Notes: a model not told the origin generated them from the letters alone. 64,000 nt of DNA from Granulibacter bethesdensis (GCF_001889545.1 NZ_CP018194.1:310001-374000); one strand, 5' to 3'. Shown: positions 35,952-44,408, numbered from the stretch's first letter. Numbers and translations are program-made.

Positions 35952-36878
35952 ATGCCGTTTCTTCCTGATCTTGAAGGCTGGGCGGTCTTTGCCCGTGTGG
36001 CCGACAGCGGCTCTTTCGCCGGTGCGGCAGAGGAGCTGGGCCTGTCCAGAGCCACCATCTCCAAGATCATCGCCCGGCTGGAGGGGCGGATCGGCGCGCC
36101 GCTGTTCAACCGCACCTCCCGCCGCTTATCCCTGACAGAAGTCGGCCGAGCCTCTCTTGAGCGCGCCCTGAGCATGCTGGAGCAGGCACAGGGTCTGGAG
36201 GAAAACGCACGCTCTTCTTCTGCCGCGCCGCGTGGGCTGGTCAGGATTTCAGCGCCGGTCAGCTTCGGGCTGATGCATCTGAAGCCGCTGATTCCCCAGC
36301 TTCTGGCCGAGCATCCCGGGATTGATATCGATTTACGCCTGGATGATGCGGTCGTTGATCTGGTGGCAGGGGGCTATGACATGGCGATCCGTATCGCGCA
36401 GATGCCGGATTCCGGTCTGCGGGTACGCCGGATCGCCCAGATGCAGATGAAGATCGTTGCTGCGCCGTCCCTGCTGGAACGTGGTACTCCGGAGCATCCT
36501 CGTGATCTGGATATGGCGCTGTGTCTTGGCTACGGCCACGGCACCATGGCCGGGCGCTGGCGTCTGCGCCATGAAAGCACGGGTGAGGAAGCTTCGCTGT
36601 TGCCGGAGGGCCGCCTGCGCACCAATAATGGCGACGTCCTGCTGGAGGCGGCACGGAGCGGTCAGGGGTTTGCGCTGGCGCCTGATTTTCTGATCTGGAA
36701 TGATCTGATGTCAGGCGCTCTGGTGCCGGTTCTGACGGACTGGTCCCTGCCATTGCTGGATCTGAATATCGTTCTGCCGCCTTCGCTGTTGCGCCCGGCC
36801 CGTATCGCGGCTGTAGCCAGTTTCCTGACAGGGCAATTATCGAAATGCTGCTGGATTGTTCGTGACAAGGCAGCCTGA
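35952..36878 (+). CDS. LysR family transcriptional regulator
   Basis: A 308-residue regulator: N-terminal winged helix (SFAGAAEELGLSRATISKII, recognition helix near 30-45) and a periplasmic-binding-like effector domain (about 90-300) starting GLVRISAPVSFG. GTG-ATG are adjacent; ATG is preferred. It is transcribed divergently from wrbA with a 105-nt gap, the standard arrangement for a LysR protein and its target, so it may sense quinones or oxidative stress. Its 3' end overlaps the putative GTG start of queG. Confidence 0.92.
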   Translation: MPFLPDLEGWAVFARVADSGSFAGAAEELGLSRATISKIIARLEGRIGAPLFNRTSRRLSLTEVGRASLERALSMLEQAQGLEENARSSSAAPRGLVRISAPVSFGLMHLKPLIPQLLAEHPGIDIDLRLDDAVVDLVAGGYDMAIRIAQMPDSGLRVRRIAQMQMKIVAAPSLLERGTPEHPRDLDMALCLGYGHGTMAGRWRLRHESTGEEASLLPEGRLRTNNGDVLLEAARSGQGFALAPDFLIWNDLMSGALVPVLTDWSLPLLDLNIVLPPSLLRPARIAAVASFLTGQLSKCCWIVRDKAA

Positions 36879-37956
36879 CCCTCCACAGCCAGCCTTGGCA
36901 TTGAAGACGCAGGAAAAAGCGAAACAGGATATCGCTGCCTATGCGCGGGAACTGGGCTTTGCATCGGTCGGGTTTTCGCCTGCCACCCTGACTCAGACGG
37001 CGCAGGATGGTTTGACGGCGTTTCTGGAGGAGGGTTGTCACGGCACCATGGGTTGGATGGCGGAGCGCAGTGATCAGCGCGCCGATCCAAGGGCCCTGTG
37101 GCCGGAGGCCGGCACCGTGATCGCGTTGGGTATGTCTTATGCGCCGGAGGAAAATCCGCTAGCCAATCTGGATCAGCCTCAGATCGGCAATATCTCGGTT
37201 TATGCCAGAAACCGGGATTATCATGATATCATCAAGGGGAAATTGAAACAGATCGCACAGAGGATCGTTGCTCGACACGGGGGAATGGTGAAGGTTTTCG
37301 TCGATACGGCGCCGGTGATGGAAAAGCCGCTGGCGCGGCAGGCGGGGTTGGGCTGGCAGGGCAAGCACAGTAATCTTGTCTCCCGCCAGCACGGATCATG
37401 GTTACTGCTGGGCGAAATTTTCACCACGCTGGTTCTGCCGCATGATGATCCACATCCTGACCGCTGCGGCACCTGTCATCGCTGCCTTGATGCCTGCCCG
37501 ACCGGCGCCTTTCCCGCGCCATACCGTCTGGATGCAACGCGATGCGTGTCATACTACACCATCGAATTCCATGGTCCGGTGCCGGAACCATTTCGGCGGG
37601 CTATGGGAAATCGTATTTATGGCTGTGATGATTGTCTGGCCGTATGTCCGTGGAACCGCTTCGCCGCACAGGCTTCGGAGGCGAAGTTAAAAGCCCGTCC
37701 GGAGCTGGTGTCGCCTCGACTTGATCAGCTTGTGCAACTGGATGATACGGATTTTCGCCTGTTGTTTTCTGGCTCGCCGGTGAAGCGCATCGGGCGGGAT
37801 CGTTTTATCCGCAATGTACTATATGCGATTGGTAATAGCGGTGATCCGTCCCTGTTACCAAAGGTGCAGGCACTGACTGACGATACATCAGACATTGTTG
37901 CTGACGCGGCGCGCTGGGCTGCTGCCAGACTGGCAGAAGCCAAGAAGCCGTCATGA
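36862..37956 (+). CDS. queG: Epoxyqueuosine reductase
   Basis: Cobalamin and iron-sulfur enzyme that reduces epoxyqueuosine to queuosine in tRNA, the last step of the pathway begun by QueF/Tgt/QueA upstream. The protein is about 364 residues. It has the QueG N-terminal block GCHGTMGWMAERSDQRADPR and two [4Fe-4S] motifs, CGTCHRCLDACPTGAF and CDDCLAVCPWNRF, followed by a HEAT-like C terminus. No ATG fits; the start is GTG (36862), TTG (36856) or TTG (36895), all without a good ribosome-binding site. It is coupled by ATGA overlap to the next gene. Confidence 0.95.
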   Translation: MTRQPDPPQPALALKTQEKAKQDIAAYARELGFASVGFSPATLTQTAQDGLTAFLEEGCHGTMGWMAERSDQRADPRALWPEAGTVIALGMSYAPEENPLANLDQPQIGNISVYARNRDYHDIIKGKLKQIAQRIVARHGGMVKVFVDTAPVMEKPLARQAGLGWQGKHSNLVSRQHGSWLLLGEIFTTLVLPHDDPHPDRCGTCHRCLDACPTGAFPAPYRLDATRCVSYYTIEFHGPVPEPFRRAMGNRIYGCDDCLAVCPWNRFAAQASEAKLKARPELVSPRLDQLVQLDDTDFRLLFSGSPVKRIGRDRFIRNVLYAIGNSGDPSLLPKVQALTDDTSDIVADAARWAAARLAEAKKPS

Positions 37957-38192
37957 GTCTGATCAAACGCAGCTTCTCCTTATCCGGTCATCGCACCAGC
38001 GTGGCGCTGGAGCCGGAATTCTGGACGATGCTGACGGATATTGCTTCCGGTCAGTCGCAGACATTGGCGCAGTTGATTGCCATGGTCGATGCCTCCCGCA
38101 ATCCGGATCGTCCTTTGGCTTCGGCATTGCGGGTGCTGGCTTTGGAAGCAGCGCTGAGCATGACAGGTATCAAACAGGCAGAGCAGGACTGA
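37953..38192 (+). CDS. Ribbon-helix-helix domain protein
   Basis: A 79-residue protein of the RHH_4-like family found mainly in alphaproteobacteria. The N-terminal strand KRSFSLSGHRTSVALE and the helix pair PEFWTMLTDIASG and TLAQLIAMVDASR fit a ribbon-helix-helix DNA-binding fold. The start overlaps queG by ATGA, so it is co-translated with it. It could be a small transcription factor or an antitoxin without a visible toxin; the target is unknown. Confidence 0.82.
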   Translation: MSLIKRSFSLSGHRTSVALEPEFWTMLTDIASGQSQTLAQLIAMVDASRNPDRPLASALRVLALEAALSMTGIKQAEQD

Positions 38193-38261
38193 ATGATCTG
38201 AACCAAAAATTGAATATCAGTCTCCCCCTGATGAGTATCTGCGCCTGCATGGGCCGGTGAT

Positions 38262-38457
38262 GTGATCGAAATACCTCTGCTGGAACAGATTAACACTCTG
38301 ATCGCGGCGAAACGGCGTACCAACGAACAGCGCCCGCTATCCTGAACTTGATGCGCTGATCAGGCAGGAACTCGCAACCATACCGGAAGCGGAGCAGACA
38401 CGTCCGCAGACGCTGGATAGGCACCGCAGGAAGGCAGATCAGCTTTTTTGGACCTGA
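38262..38457 (+). pseudogene. Frameshifted remnant of an unidentified small gene
   Basis: Two frames together look like one decayed protein. Frame one reads VIEIPLLEQINTLIAAKRRT and stops at a TGA near 38343-38345. A +1 frame covering the junction continues ARYPELDALIRQELATIPEA and runs to a TGA at about 38457. Both parts have helical, charged, protein-like composition and meet at the frameshift. No family is recognised. This accounts for most of the 286-base space between the RHH gene and the AraC gene. Confidence 0.35.
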
Positions 38458-38478
38458 TCAATGCGCCATGAGGAAGAA

Positions 38479-39285
38479 TTATGATTGCGTCTGGCGTGCC
38501 CTGAAAACGGAAGGGTTTTCCCCTGCAACAGCGGCGAAGGCTTTTGCAAAGGCACTGAGCGAGGCATAGCCGCATTCGGCAGCCACCATGGTGACTTGTT
38601 GACCTTCCATCAGCAGACTCATGGCGTGCAGCATGCGTGCCTGTGTCAGCCAGGCCTGCCAGTTCATACCCGTTTCACGCTGAAAGCTGCGCCGGAAGCT
38701 GCGTTCCGACAAAGCGGCGGCGGTTATCGCGCCGGCCTGTGTGGCCTGTCCGGGTGAGGCAAGCGCGTAATCCATGGCGCGCGTCATGCGCGTGCTTCGT
38801 GCACCGGGCAGAAACAGAGGCAATTCGGCCTCCAGCCATTCTTCGCAGAGCATTGCCAGAGACTGGAAAAAACAGCGTGCCAGAGGATCATGTTCTGATG
38901 CGCCGACCGGCCAGCGCGTGGCGTACAGGATCATTTCACGCATCAGGGGATGTGCATGGAGAATGCGGACCCTTTCCGTACCGTTGATCACACAGTCCGG
39001 TGAAAAATAGAGCGATGCACTGTCCATATCCATAATCGTGGTGCGATGACGGATGTTGGCCGGTATCCACACCGCCTGCCCCAGCGGCAGAATATGTTGC
39101 CCGGTTTCGGTTTCAATCCGCATGGCCCCGGAGGCAGCGTAAATCAGTTGGTGATACGGATGGGTGTGCCAGTCATAGGTGGTGTTGCGCGCATGGTCCC
39201 GGAACGCAAAACCCGTTCCGTATGGTTTGTCGATACCGTAACGGTGGAGAATATCGGCTGTTTCGTCCCGGCTCAGGATCTTCAT
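38479..39285 (-). CDS. AraC family transcriptional regulator with cupin sensor domain
   Basis: A 268-residue regulator. The N-terminal cupin domain has the metal/ligand-type motif HTHPYHQLIYAASG and WIPANIRH. The C-terminal double helix-turn-helix includes LSERSFRRSFQRETGMN and the AraC signature AAECGYASLSAFAKAF. The cupin may sense a small effector or set dimerisation. The gene is divergent from a methyltransferase gene, and an 18-bp tandem repeat sits immediately upstream of its start, a candidate operator. Confidence 0.93.
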   Translation of the reverse strand: MKILSRDETADILHRYGIDKPYGTGFAFRDHARNTTYDWHTHPYHQLIYAASGAMRIETETGQHILPLGQAVWIPANIRHRTTIMDMDSASLYFSPDCVINGTERVRILHAHPLMREMILYATRWPVGASEHDPLARCFFQSLAMLCEEWLEAELPLFLPGARSTRMTRAMDYALASPGQATQAGAITAAALSERSFRRSFQRETGMNWQAWLTQARMLHAMSLLMEGQQVTMVAAECGYASLSAFAKAFAAVAGENPSVFRARQTQS

Positions 39286-39296
39286 GACGGCACTTT

Positions 39297-39332
39297 CATG
39301 GTCGTGAGGTGTGGCATGGTCGTGAGGTGTGG
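39297..39332. repeat. Perfect tandem 18-bp repeat upstream of the AraC gene
   Basis: CATGGTCGTGAGGTGTGG occurs twice head to tail, starting 12 bases upstream of the AraC start and about 90 bases before the methyltransferase start. AraC proteins bind direct repeats, so this is a candidate operator. Confidence 0.75.
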
Positions 39333-39420
39333 CCGTTGATCATTGGTATTTGGCCTGTAAGCGTTAGCCGGTCAACGATGTCCCTGCCTATCTTTCCCGC
39401 CCCAGCAGGAGAGAGAGGCC

Positions 39421-40206
39421 ATGACCCCATCAGACACCGCCCCCGACGGGCCGCGGCAGAGTCATGATCATGCGGTGATCGCACAATTTACGCGATGGGC
39501 CGGGACTTTTGCGGCTTTACCTGTGCATGCGGAACAATCCTCCATGGTCCGCACGCTGGCCGCCTGTGCCCTGACCTCGGCTTCCCGTGTGCTGGATGTT
39601 GCCTGCGGTCCAGGCATTCTGGCATGCGCCATGGCGGAGCAGGCACAGCATGTATCCGGGATTGATCTGACCGCGGCGATGATCGGAGAGGCAAGGCGGA
39701 GGCAGAATGCAGCCGGTCTGCGCAATCTGGAATGGCATGTGGGCCATGCCGGATCACTGCCGTTTGAGGATGGGTCTTTCGACTGTGTGACCACGCGCTA
39801 CAGCCTGCATCACATGACCGATCCGGGGCGCATCGTGGCGGAAATGAAGCGGGTCTGCCGTGAAGGTGGCCGGGTGGTGGTGATCGATGCAACCCCTGCA
39901 CCAGAGAGTCAGAGCGCTTATGACAGGATGGAACGGATACGCGATCCATCTCATACCTCTGCTCTCACTCTGATCCAGTTGAGGGAGATCGGGCGGCAAT
40001 GTGGGCTGATTGAACAGTTGATCGACGGCTACCGTCTGGAAGCGAAGCTGGAGGAGTTGGCCGATCCGGAGGCTATGCCCGCCCTGACGGAGATGTTCGA
40101 GGCCGATATCCGCTCCGGTGACGATCGTCTGGGTGTGCAGGCTTACCGTGCTGTCGATGGTCTGCGGCTGTTTTTCCCCATCTCAATCATCGCATGGCAG
40201 GTCTAA
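39421..40206 (+). CDS. Class I SAM-dependent methyltransferase
   Basis: A 261-residue methyltransferase of the UbiE/Methyltransf_11 type. Motif I is VLDVACGPGILACAMAE (about residues 57-73), followed by the acidic GIDLTAAMI. The motif region GSLPFEDGSFDCVTTRYSLH and EGGRVVVIDAT fit the family. The substrate is unknown; the low similarity of the C-terminal third to known quinone methyltransferases leaves it open. A GGAGAGAGG element precedes the ATG. It is divergent from the AraC-type regulator, which may control it. Confidence 0.88.
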   Translation: MTPSDTAPDGPRQSHDHAVIAQFTRWAGTFAALPVHAEQSSMVRTLAACALTSASRVLDVACGPGILACAMAEQAQHVSGIDLTAAMIGEARRRQNAAGLRNLEWHVGHAGSLPFEDGSFDCVTTRYSLHHMTDPGRIVAEMKRVCREGGRVVVIDATPAPESQSAYDRMERIRDPSHTSALTLIQLREIGRQCGLIEQLIDGYRLEAKLEELADPEAMPALTEMFEADIRSGDDRLGVQAYRAVDGLRLFFPISIIAWQV

Positions 40207-40225
40207 GACTACGAAAATGGAGTGA

Positions 40226-41050
40226 TCAGGGCAGAACCCAGCGTGCGGTATCACGCAGAATGGCGCTGTCCAGCGCATACAATGCATCCAGCAGTTCCAC
40301 CTGTAACGATCCGGGACCATCGGCGCGGATAGCGGCCAGTTCTCCGGCCAGACCGGTGGCGCATAATCCGGCACAGGCAGCCATCAGCGGGTCTGGCTCC
40401 ACTGCCGCAAAAGCGCCGATCAGCGCGGTGGCGGTGCAGCCAAGGCCGGTGACGCGGGTCATCATCGGGTGGCCGTTGGCGATGCCGATCAGGCGCGTAC
40501 CATCGGTCACGTAATCCGTGGCTCCCGTCACGGCCACCGCTCCGCCGGTGCGGCGGGCGAGTATGGAAGCCGCTTCCAGCGCCGCTGTGGAGGAGACGAG
40601 GCTGTCTACGCCGCGCCCGCCGCTGCCATCTCCAGCCAGGGCAATGATCTCCGAGGCATTGCCGCGTACAATATGCGGCTTTGCCTCCAGCAGATCACGG
40701 GCCAGTTCGGTGCGATAGCGCAGGGCACCGACCGCCACCGGATCGAGCACCACCGGTTTTCCGGCCTGACGGGCTGCCGCCATGGCCAGCCTCATGGCAG
40801 CGGCACGGGGGGAGGACATGGTGCCGAGATTGATAACCAGACTGTCGGCCATGCGTGCAAAGGAGTCCACTTCCTCCACCCCCTCCACCATGGCGGGCGA
40901 GGCTCCCAGCGCCAGCAATGCGTTGGCGGTGGTATTGGTCACCACCAGATTAGTGATGTTGTGCACCAGCGGTCGTTTTTCTCTCAGAAGAGTGAGCAGA
41001 TAAATGGTCCGCTCTGTCAGCCATGCAGCGGATAAAATTTGGTCTGTCAT
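40226..41050 (-). CDS. thiM: Hydroxyethylthiazole kinase
   Basis: Phosphorylates the thiazole alcohol of thiamine, a salvage step. From ATG 41050 the protein has 274 residues. Family blocks are PLVHNITNLVVTNTTANALL, GASPAMVEGVEEVD, LVINLGTMSS, KPVVLDPVAVGA, VRGNASEIIALAG and the catalytic-loop GLGCTATALIGAF. A longer frame to 41143 adds non-family residues. No TPP riboswitch is visible upstream, and thiD or thiE are not adjacent. It is convergent with the methyltransferase gene, 20 nt apart, and divergent from the CsbD-like gene. Confidence 0.95.
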   Translation of the reverse strand: MTDQILSAAWLTERTIYLLTLLREKRPLVHNITNLVVTNTTANALLALGASPAMVEGVEEVDSFARMADSLVINLGTMSSPRAAAMRLAMAAARQAGKPVVLDPVAVGALRYRTELARDLLEAKPHIVRGNASEIIALAGDGSGGRGVDSLVSSTAALEAASILARRTGGAVAVTGATDYVTDGTRLIGIANGHPMMTRVTGLGCTATALIGAFAAVEPDPLMAACAGLCATGLAGELAAIRADGPGSLQVELLDALYALDSAILRDTARWVLP

Positions 41051-41211
41051 CGCATGCGCTCCATCCGGGGCAATATATCCCCCGGCAGAAGAAGGGAAAC
41101 CTGATCCCGGCTGGGACGTAAAGACCAAAGACAGTACCGCCATCGATATGACGGTGCGGGATATGAAATGCGCGCCAGTCCGCGCGCCTCGCAGATCAAG
41201 GAGGATGTTGC

Positions 41212-41685
41212 ATGGGTAATCGTGATATAGACGCTGCAGTCACCGATCTGAAGGGTAAGGTGAAGGACGCTGCGGGCGGCTTGACCGGTGATACCGGGCT
41301 CCAGGCAGAAGGCAAGCTGGATCAGGGCATCAGCAAGGCAAAGCAGTTTGCTCACGATACCGCAGATGCGGTTCAGGAAGGTGTTGATCACCTGCGGGAT
41401 AAAGTGAATGGCGCTGAAGAACATGCGCGTCAGCATGCAGAGACTGTGACCGCCCGGCTGCGTGAGCTTGCCGAGACGGCATGGGAAAAGGCCGCCGATG
41501 CGGGCGGCAAAGTCTATGAAACGAGTGTGCGCGGGGGGCAGAAGCTGGGGGAAAGCCTTGAGCAGAAGCCGGTTCTCTCTGTCGCGCTGGCCGGTGTGGT
41601 CGGGTATCTGGCGGCTTTCATGATCCATTCTCCCTCAAGCCCGCTGGCCCCGGAGCCTCCGCCGAAACGTCGCTGGCTGTTCTGA
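41212..41685 (+). CDS. CsbD-like protein with C-terminal membrane anchor
   Basis: A 157-residue protein that combines two stress-associated parts. Residues 1-45 match the CsbD pattern (DLKGKVKDAAGGLTGDTGLQ). The middle is an Ala/Glu/Lys-rich amphipathic helix (about 45-115). The end resembles ElaB/DUF883 membrane-anchored proteins, with a hydrophobic helix SVALAGVVGYLAAFMIHS and a Pro/Arg-rich tail. AAGGAGG precedes the ATG. It is probably an inner-membrane associated general stress protein. It is divergent from thiM. Confidence 0.82.
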   Translation: MGNRDIDAAVTDLKGKVKDAAGGLTGDTGLQAEGKLDQGISKAKQFAHDTADAVQEGVDHLRDKVNGAEEHARQHAETVTARLRELAETAWEKAADAGGKVYETSVRGGQKLGESLEQKPVLSVALAGVVGYLAAFMIHSPSSPLAPEPPPKRRWLF

Positions 41686-41798
41686 TGACAGTGGCTTCAT
41701 GGTGACGGTCTTTTGCCTCCCGCCTGTTCATTATCTGTGCAGAGCGGGGGAGGACAGGGTATAGTCCCGACCCCACCAGAGAAAGCGGAAACAGGGCT

Positions 41799-42992
41799 TT
41801 GAGCCAGTCAACACCTTCTGCCGGGGATGCAATATCCCCGGCTTTCATGTCTGATGTGACTTATTCTGACGGTATCCCAACCCTGAAAATTTCAGGCTCT
41901 GCCAGTGACGCTCATGTGGCGGGAGGAATACGGCAGGCCCAGGCACTGGAGCGTATTGCCCGTATTCTGGCATGGGTGGCGGGCACCATTCTCGCTGTTG
42001 CCGTGCTCAGCCTGCTCTCTGATGTGCTGCTGCTGCTGTTTGCGGCCATTCTGGCAGCCTGTCTGTTGCGTGGCGCGGCCAATGCTGCCGCAAGCCGGGT
42101 GGGAGGAACACCGGGGTTGTGGCTATCCCTGATCCTGTTGCTTTTCATCGGGATCATCGCCGGTGCCATATGGTTGCGCGGACCAACTCTGATCACGGAA
42201 ATCGAAGCCCTGAGCGGCAGGCTGAATGATCAGTTCAGTGCAGTCTGGGACCGGCTTGGCTCGCTCGATTATGCGCAGCAGGTGGTGCACAGGGCACGTG
42301 CCTATCTGTCATCCGCAGGGGAGAAGATCGCCGGTCTCGCGGCGGGGGCGGCAACCAGTACGCTCGGTGGCATCGGCAGTCTGGCGGTCATCCTGATCGT
42401 CGCAATATATCTGGCCGCTTCGCCGGGCATCTACGTGCGTGGCACCTTGCGGTGTCTGCCAAAATCATGGCGGCCGCGTGGGGCTGAAGTGATGCATGAA
42501 ACGGCCCATGCGCTGCAATGGTGGTTTGTCGGGCAGGTGGTCGATATGGTGATGATCGGCGTCCTGACCTGGATTGGACTGTCCCTTCTGGGAGTGAAAC
42601 TGGCCGGTACGCTCGCCCTGATCGCGGCGCTGTGCAATTTCGTGCCGTATGTGGGTGCTATTGCGGGTGCCGTTCCTGCCGTGCTGGTTGCGTTCGGTGA
42701 GGGACCGCAAACGGCGCTTTATGTGGGGATGATGTTCGCAGGCGTGCAGGCGCTGGAGGGGAACGTGATTGCGCCGATCGTGCAGAAAAGCACGGTCGAT
42801 TTGCCGCCGGTGCTGACGATCCTCTCCCAGACCGTACTGGGCACGATTTTCGGGCCGGTAGGCCTGATTCTGGCCACACCGATTTTTGCGGTCGGAATGG
42901 TCGCGGTGAGAATGATCTATGTCGAGAGCATTCTCGGTGACCGCGACGGCGCCCTGCTGCCTCCGCTTGAACAGACCCCGGACGGTCAGTAA
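41799..42992 (+). CDS. AI-2E family transporter (PerM/YdiK type)
   Basis: A 397-residue integral membrane protein. An N-terminal pair of hydrophobic segments is near 50-95, with further segments at 100-125 and about 195-215. A large soluble loop precedes a C-terminal group (about 245-370) containing GVKLAGTLALIAALCNFVPYVG and the family block GNVIAPIVQKSTVDLPPV. Members transport varied solutes or sodium/protons; AI-2 export is known for a few. A TTG start with AGGG before it is read at 41799; an internal ATG (41847) is possible. It ends overlapping a convergent lipoprotein gene by seven bases. Confidence 0.88.
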   Translation: MSQSTPSAGDAISPAFMSDVTYSDGIPTLKISGSASDAHVAGGIRQAQALERIARILAWVAGTILAVAVLSLLSDVLLLLFAAILAACLLRGAANAAASRVGGTPGLWLSLILLLFIGIIAGAIWLRGPTLITEIEALSGRLNDQFSAVWDRLGSLDYAQQVVHRARAYLSSAGEKIAGLAAGAATSTLGGIGSLAVILIVAIYLAASPGIYVRGTLRCLPKSWRPRGAEVMHETAHALQWWFVGQVVDMVMIGVLTWIGLSLLGVKLAGTLALIAALCNFVPYVGAIAGAVPAVLVAFGEGPQTALYVGMMFAGVQALEGNVIAPIVQKSTVDLPPVLTILSQTVLGTIFGPVGLILATPIFAVGMVAVRMIYVESILGDRDGALLPPLEQTPDGQ

Positions 42993-43372
42993 TAGCGCGG
43001 CGCAGGAATGGTGCGGAGGATCTGGCACGCCTGCATCTGCTCAGGCGGCAGATTGTCTGCCGTGTCACAGATCGCCTCTGCGCCGGCCCGGCATGATCGT
43101 TCCGCGATCAGCCGGTTGCCTTCCATAATATCGACCGACACCGGGTCGGCCTTGCTGACGGTCTGGTTATTGATCACGAGATCAGCGGACGCATTGAAAT
43201 CCTTCATGGCCTTGAGACAGTCGTTGCTGGCCTGGCCCTTATGAGCCTGCAACAGGTTCAGCTCCGCTGTCAGCCGTGCGGTGGCCGGATCCTTGGGGGC
43301 AGGCGCGTCGCATCCAGCCAGAGCAGGAAGGAACAATGCCGCCGCTGTCAGCCTGATCAGTCTGATACCCAT
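42986..43372 (-). CDS. Hypothetical lipoprotein
   Basis: A 128-residue protein with a lipoprotein signal: GIRLIRLTAAALFLPALAG followed by the lipobox Cys (LAGC). The mature part is hydrophilic, with four further cysteines (NDCLKAMK, RSCRAG, AICDTA, QACQIL), which may form two disulfides in the periplasm. I do not recognise the family. A longer frame to 43408 lacks a matching start. It lies seven bases downstream of a second, shorter lipoprotein gene on the same strand, so the pair is probably co-transcribed. Confidence 0.7.
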   Translation of the reverse strand: MGIRLIRLTAAALFLPALAGCDAPAPKDPATARLTAELNLLQAHKGQASNDCLKAMKDFNASADLVINNQTVSKADPVSVDIMEGNRLIAERSCRAGAEAICDTADNLPPEQMQACQILRTIPAPRYY

Positions 43373-43379
43373 CGTAATC

Positions 43380-43667
43380 TCAGGAATTTGTATTGCGGGT
43401 GGGGGCAATCGTGCAATGCTGACTGCGATTGACGGTCAGGGAGCCGGTTTTGGTGCTATCTACCGGATCAGGATAGGTCAGGATAATAGTTCCGTTTTTT
43501 GGCTCGGCGGCCATTTCAACGCGCGTGGCTCCCACCAGCACGACATTGCTGTCACAGGTGATCGAGACCGTGTCGGCAGCCTTTGGCGTGTCACTTCCAC
43601 ACGCACTCAATGATACCAGTAACGGGGCTGCAATCATCAGGGCGCCATATAATGTTCTGGCCTGCAT
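43380..43667 (-). CDS. Hypothetical small lipoprotein
   Basis: A 95-residue protein beginning MQARTLYGALMIAAPLLVSL with the lipobox SAC at about residues 24-26, then a beta-rich mature domain holding two more cysteines (SITCDSNVV and SQHCTIAP). A GGAG element lies upstream of the ATG at 43667. No family is recognised. It is first of a two-gene lipoprotein run with the 42986-43372 gene, and divergent from the DUF6481 gene. Confidence 0.7.
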   Translation of the reverse strand: MQARTLYGALMIAAPLLVSLSACGSDTPKAADTVSITCDSNVVLVGATRVEMAAEPKNGTIILTYPDPVDSTKTGSLTVNRSQHCTIAPTRNTNS

Positions 43668-43939
43668 CAATTTTCTCCGTTGATTGCGAATCGGTCTGTG
43701 CCAACACAGACAGGAAAAGTGCAATGCTCCGTGCTGGCAAGAGCGGACAGGGTTTTGTCCCAAATGTTTCCATTTTTTCTGCCGATCTTCGGATTCGGGT
43801 CGTGGGCAGCAGATCGGGGCTGTTTTCGGTATGGCTGCCAAGGAGGAAGCGGCGGTGGTGTATCTCGTCAGAGGGTTCTATACGGGCGCACCATGCCTAT
43901 TTCGGCCTGCAATGTGGATAATGCTAAGAGAAAGCGAGA

Positions 43940-44326
43940 ATGAGCGCGTTTAAATTCAACGCCTTTAACGACCGACGTGAGGCTGCCGCGAAAGCAAAGG
44001 CAGCCATGCTGGACCGCTTCAAAAGTGCACCAAGCCTTGATGATCCCGACATCAAGCAGAAGCTGGAGGAACAGCGCATCGCCTATGAAGCGCGTGAGGC
44101 CCGTCTGGCCGAGCGCAAGCGCCTGAAAGCAGAAGAAGCTGCCCGGATTGCCGCGGAAAAAGCCGCTGCCGAAAAGGCCCGCATCGAGGAAGAGCGTGCG
44201 CATGAAGCCGCCAAGGCCGCGGCGGCTGTCGAGGAAAAAGCCCGTGCCCTGGCTCTGCTGGCAGAGCAGAAGGCCGAGCGGGACCGCCGCTATGCTGCGC
44301 GTAAGGCCCGGACCGGTCGCAAATAA
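43940..44326 (+). CDS. DUF6481 family coiled-coil protein
   Basis: A 128-residue, very charged protein. The N-terminal block FKFNAFNDRREAAAKAKAAM is the recognisable family part, followed by one long continuous helix rich in Ala, Glu, Lys and Arg (about 40-120) with heptad-like spacing, and a basic end (RYAARKARTGRK). There is no signal or membrane segment, so it is cytosolic and probably oligomeric. The function of the family is unknown. A strong terminator follows. Confidence 0.82.
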   Translation: MSAFKFNAFNDRREAAAKAKAAMLDRFKSAPSLDDPDIKQKLEEQRIAYEAREARLAERKRLKAEEAARIAAEKAAAEKARIEEERAHEAAKAAAAVEEKARALALLAEQKAERDRRYAARKARTGRK

Positions 44327-44366
44327 CCGGTCGCCAGCCATGAGGCGGGACCATTCCCGCAACAGG

Positions 44367-44405
44367 AAGCGGCGCGAGGGGCATCCCTTCGCGCCGCTTT
44401 TTTTT
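44367..44405. terminator. Terminator after the DUF6481 gene
   Basis: AAGCGGCGCGAGGG pairs with CCCTTCGCGCCGCTT (one bulge) around GCAT, followed by eight T. It ends four bases before the stop of the convergent HigA-like gene and may serve both strands. Confidence 0.85.
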
Positions 44406-44408
44406 ACT

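Noticed and set aside
41051-41211. Possible TPP riboswitch upstream of thiM
   Set aside because: ACCTGATCC occurs, but on the wrong strand and without the CTGAGA box or the second helix of a THI element.
43905-43925. Perfect DnaA box TGTGGATAA
   Set aside because: Alone, in the promoter space of the DUF6481 gene; without a cluster or AT-rich unwinding region it is not evidence of an origin.
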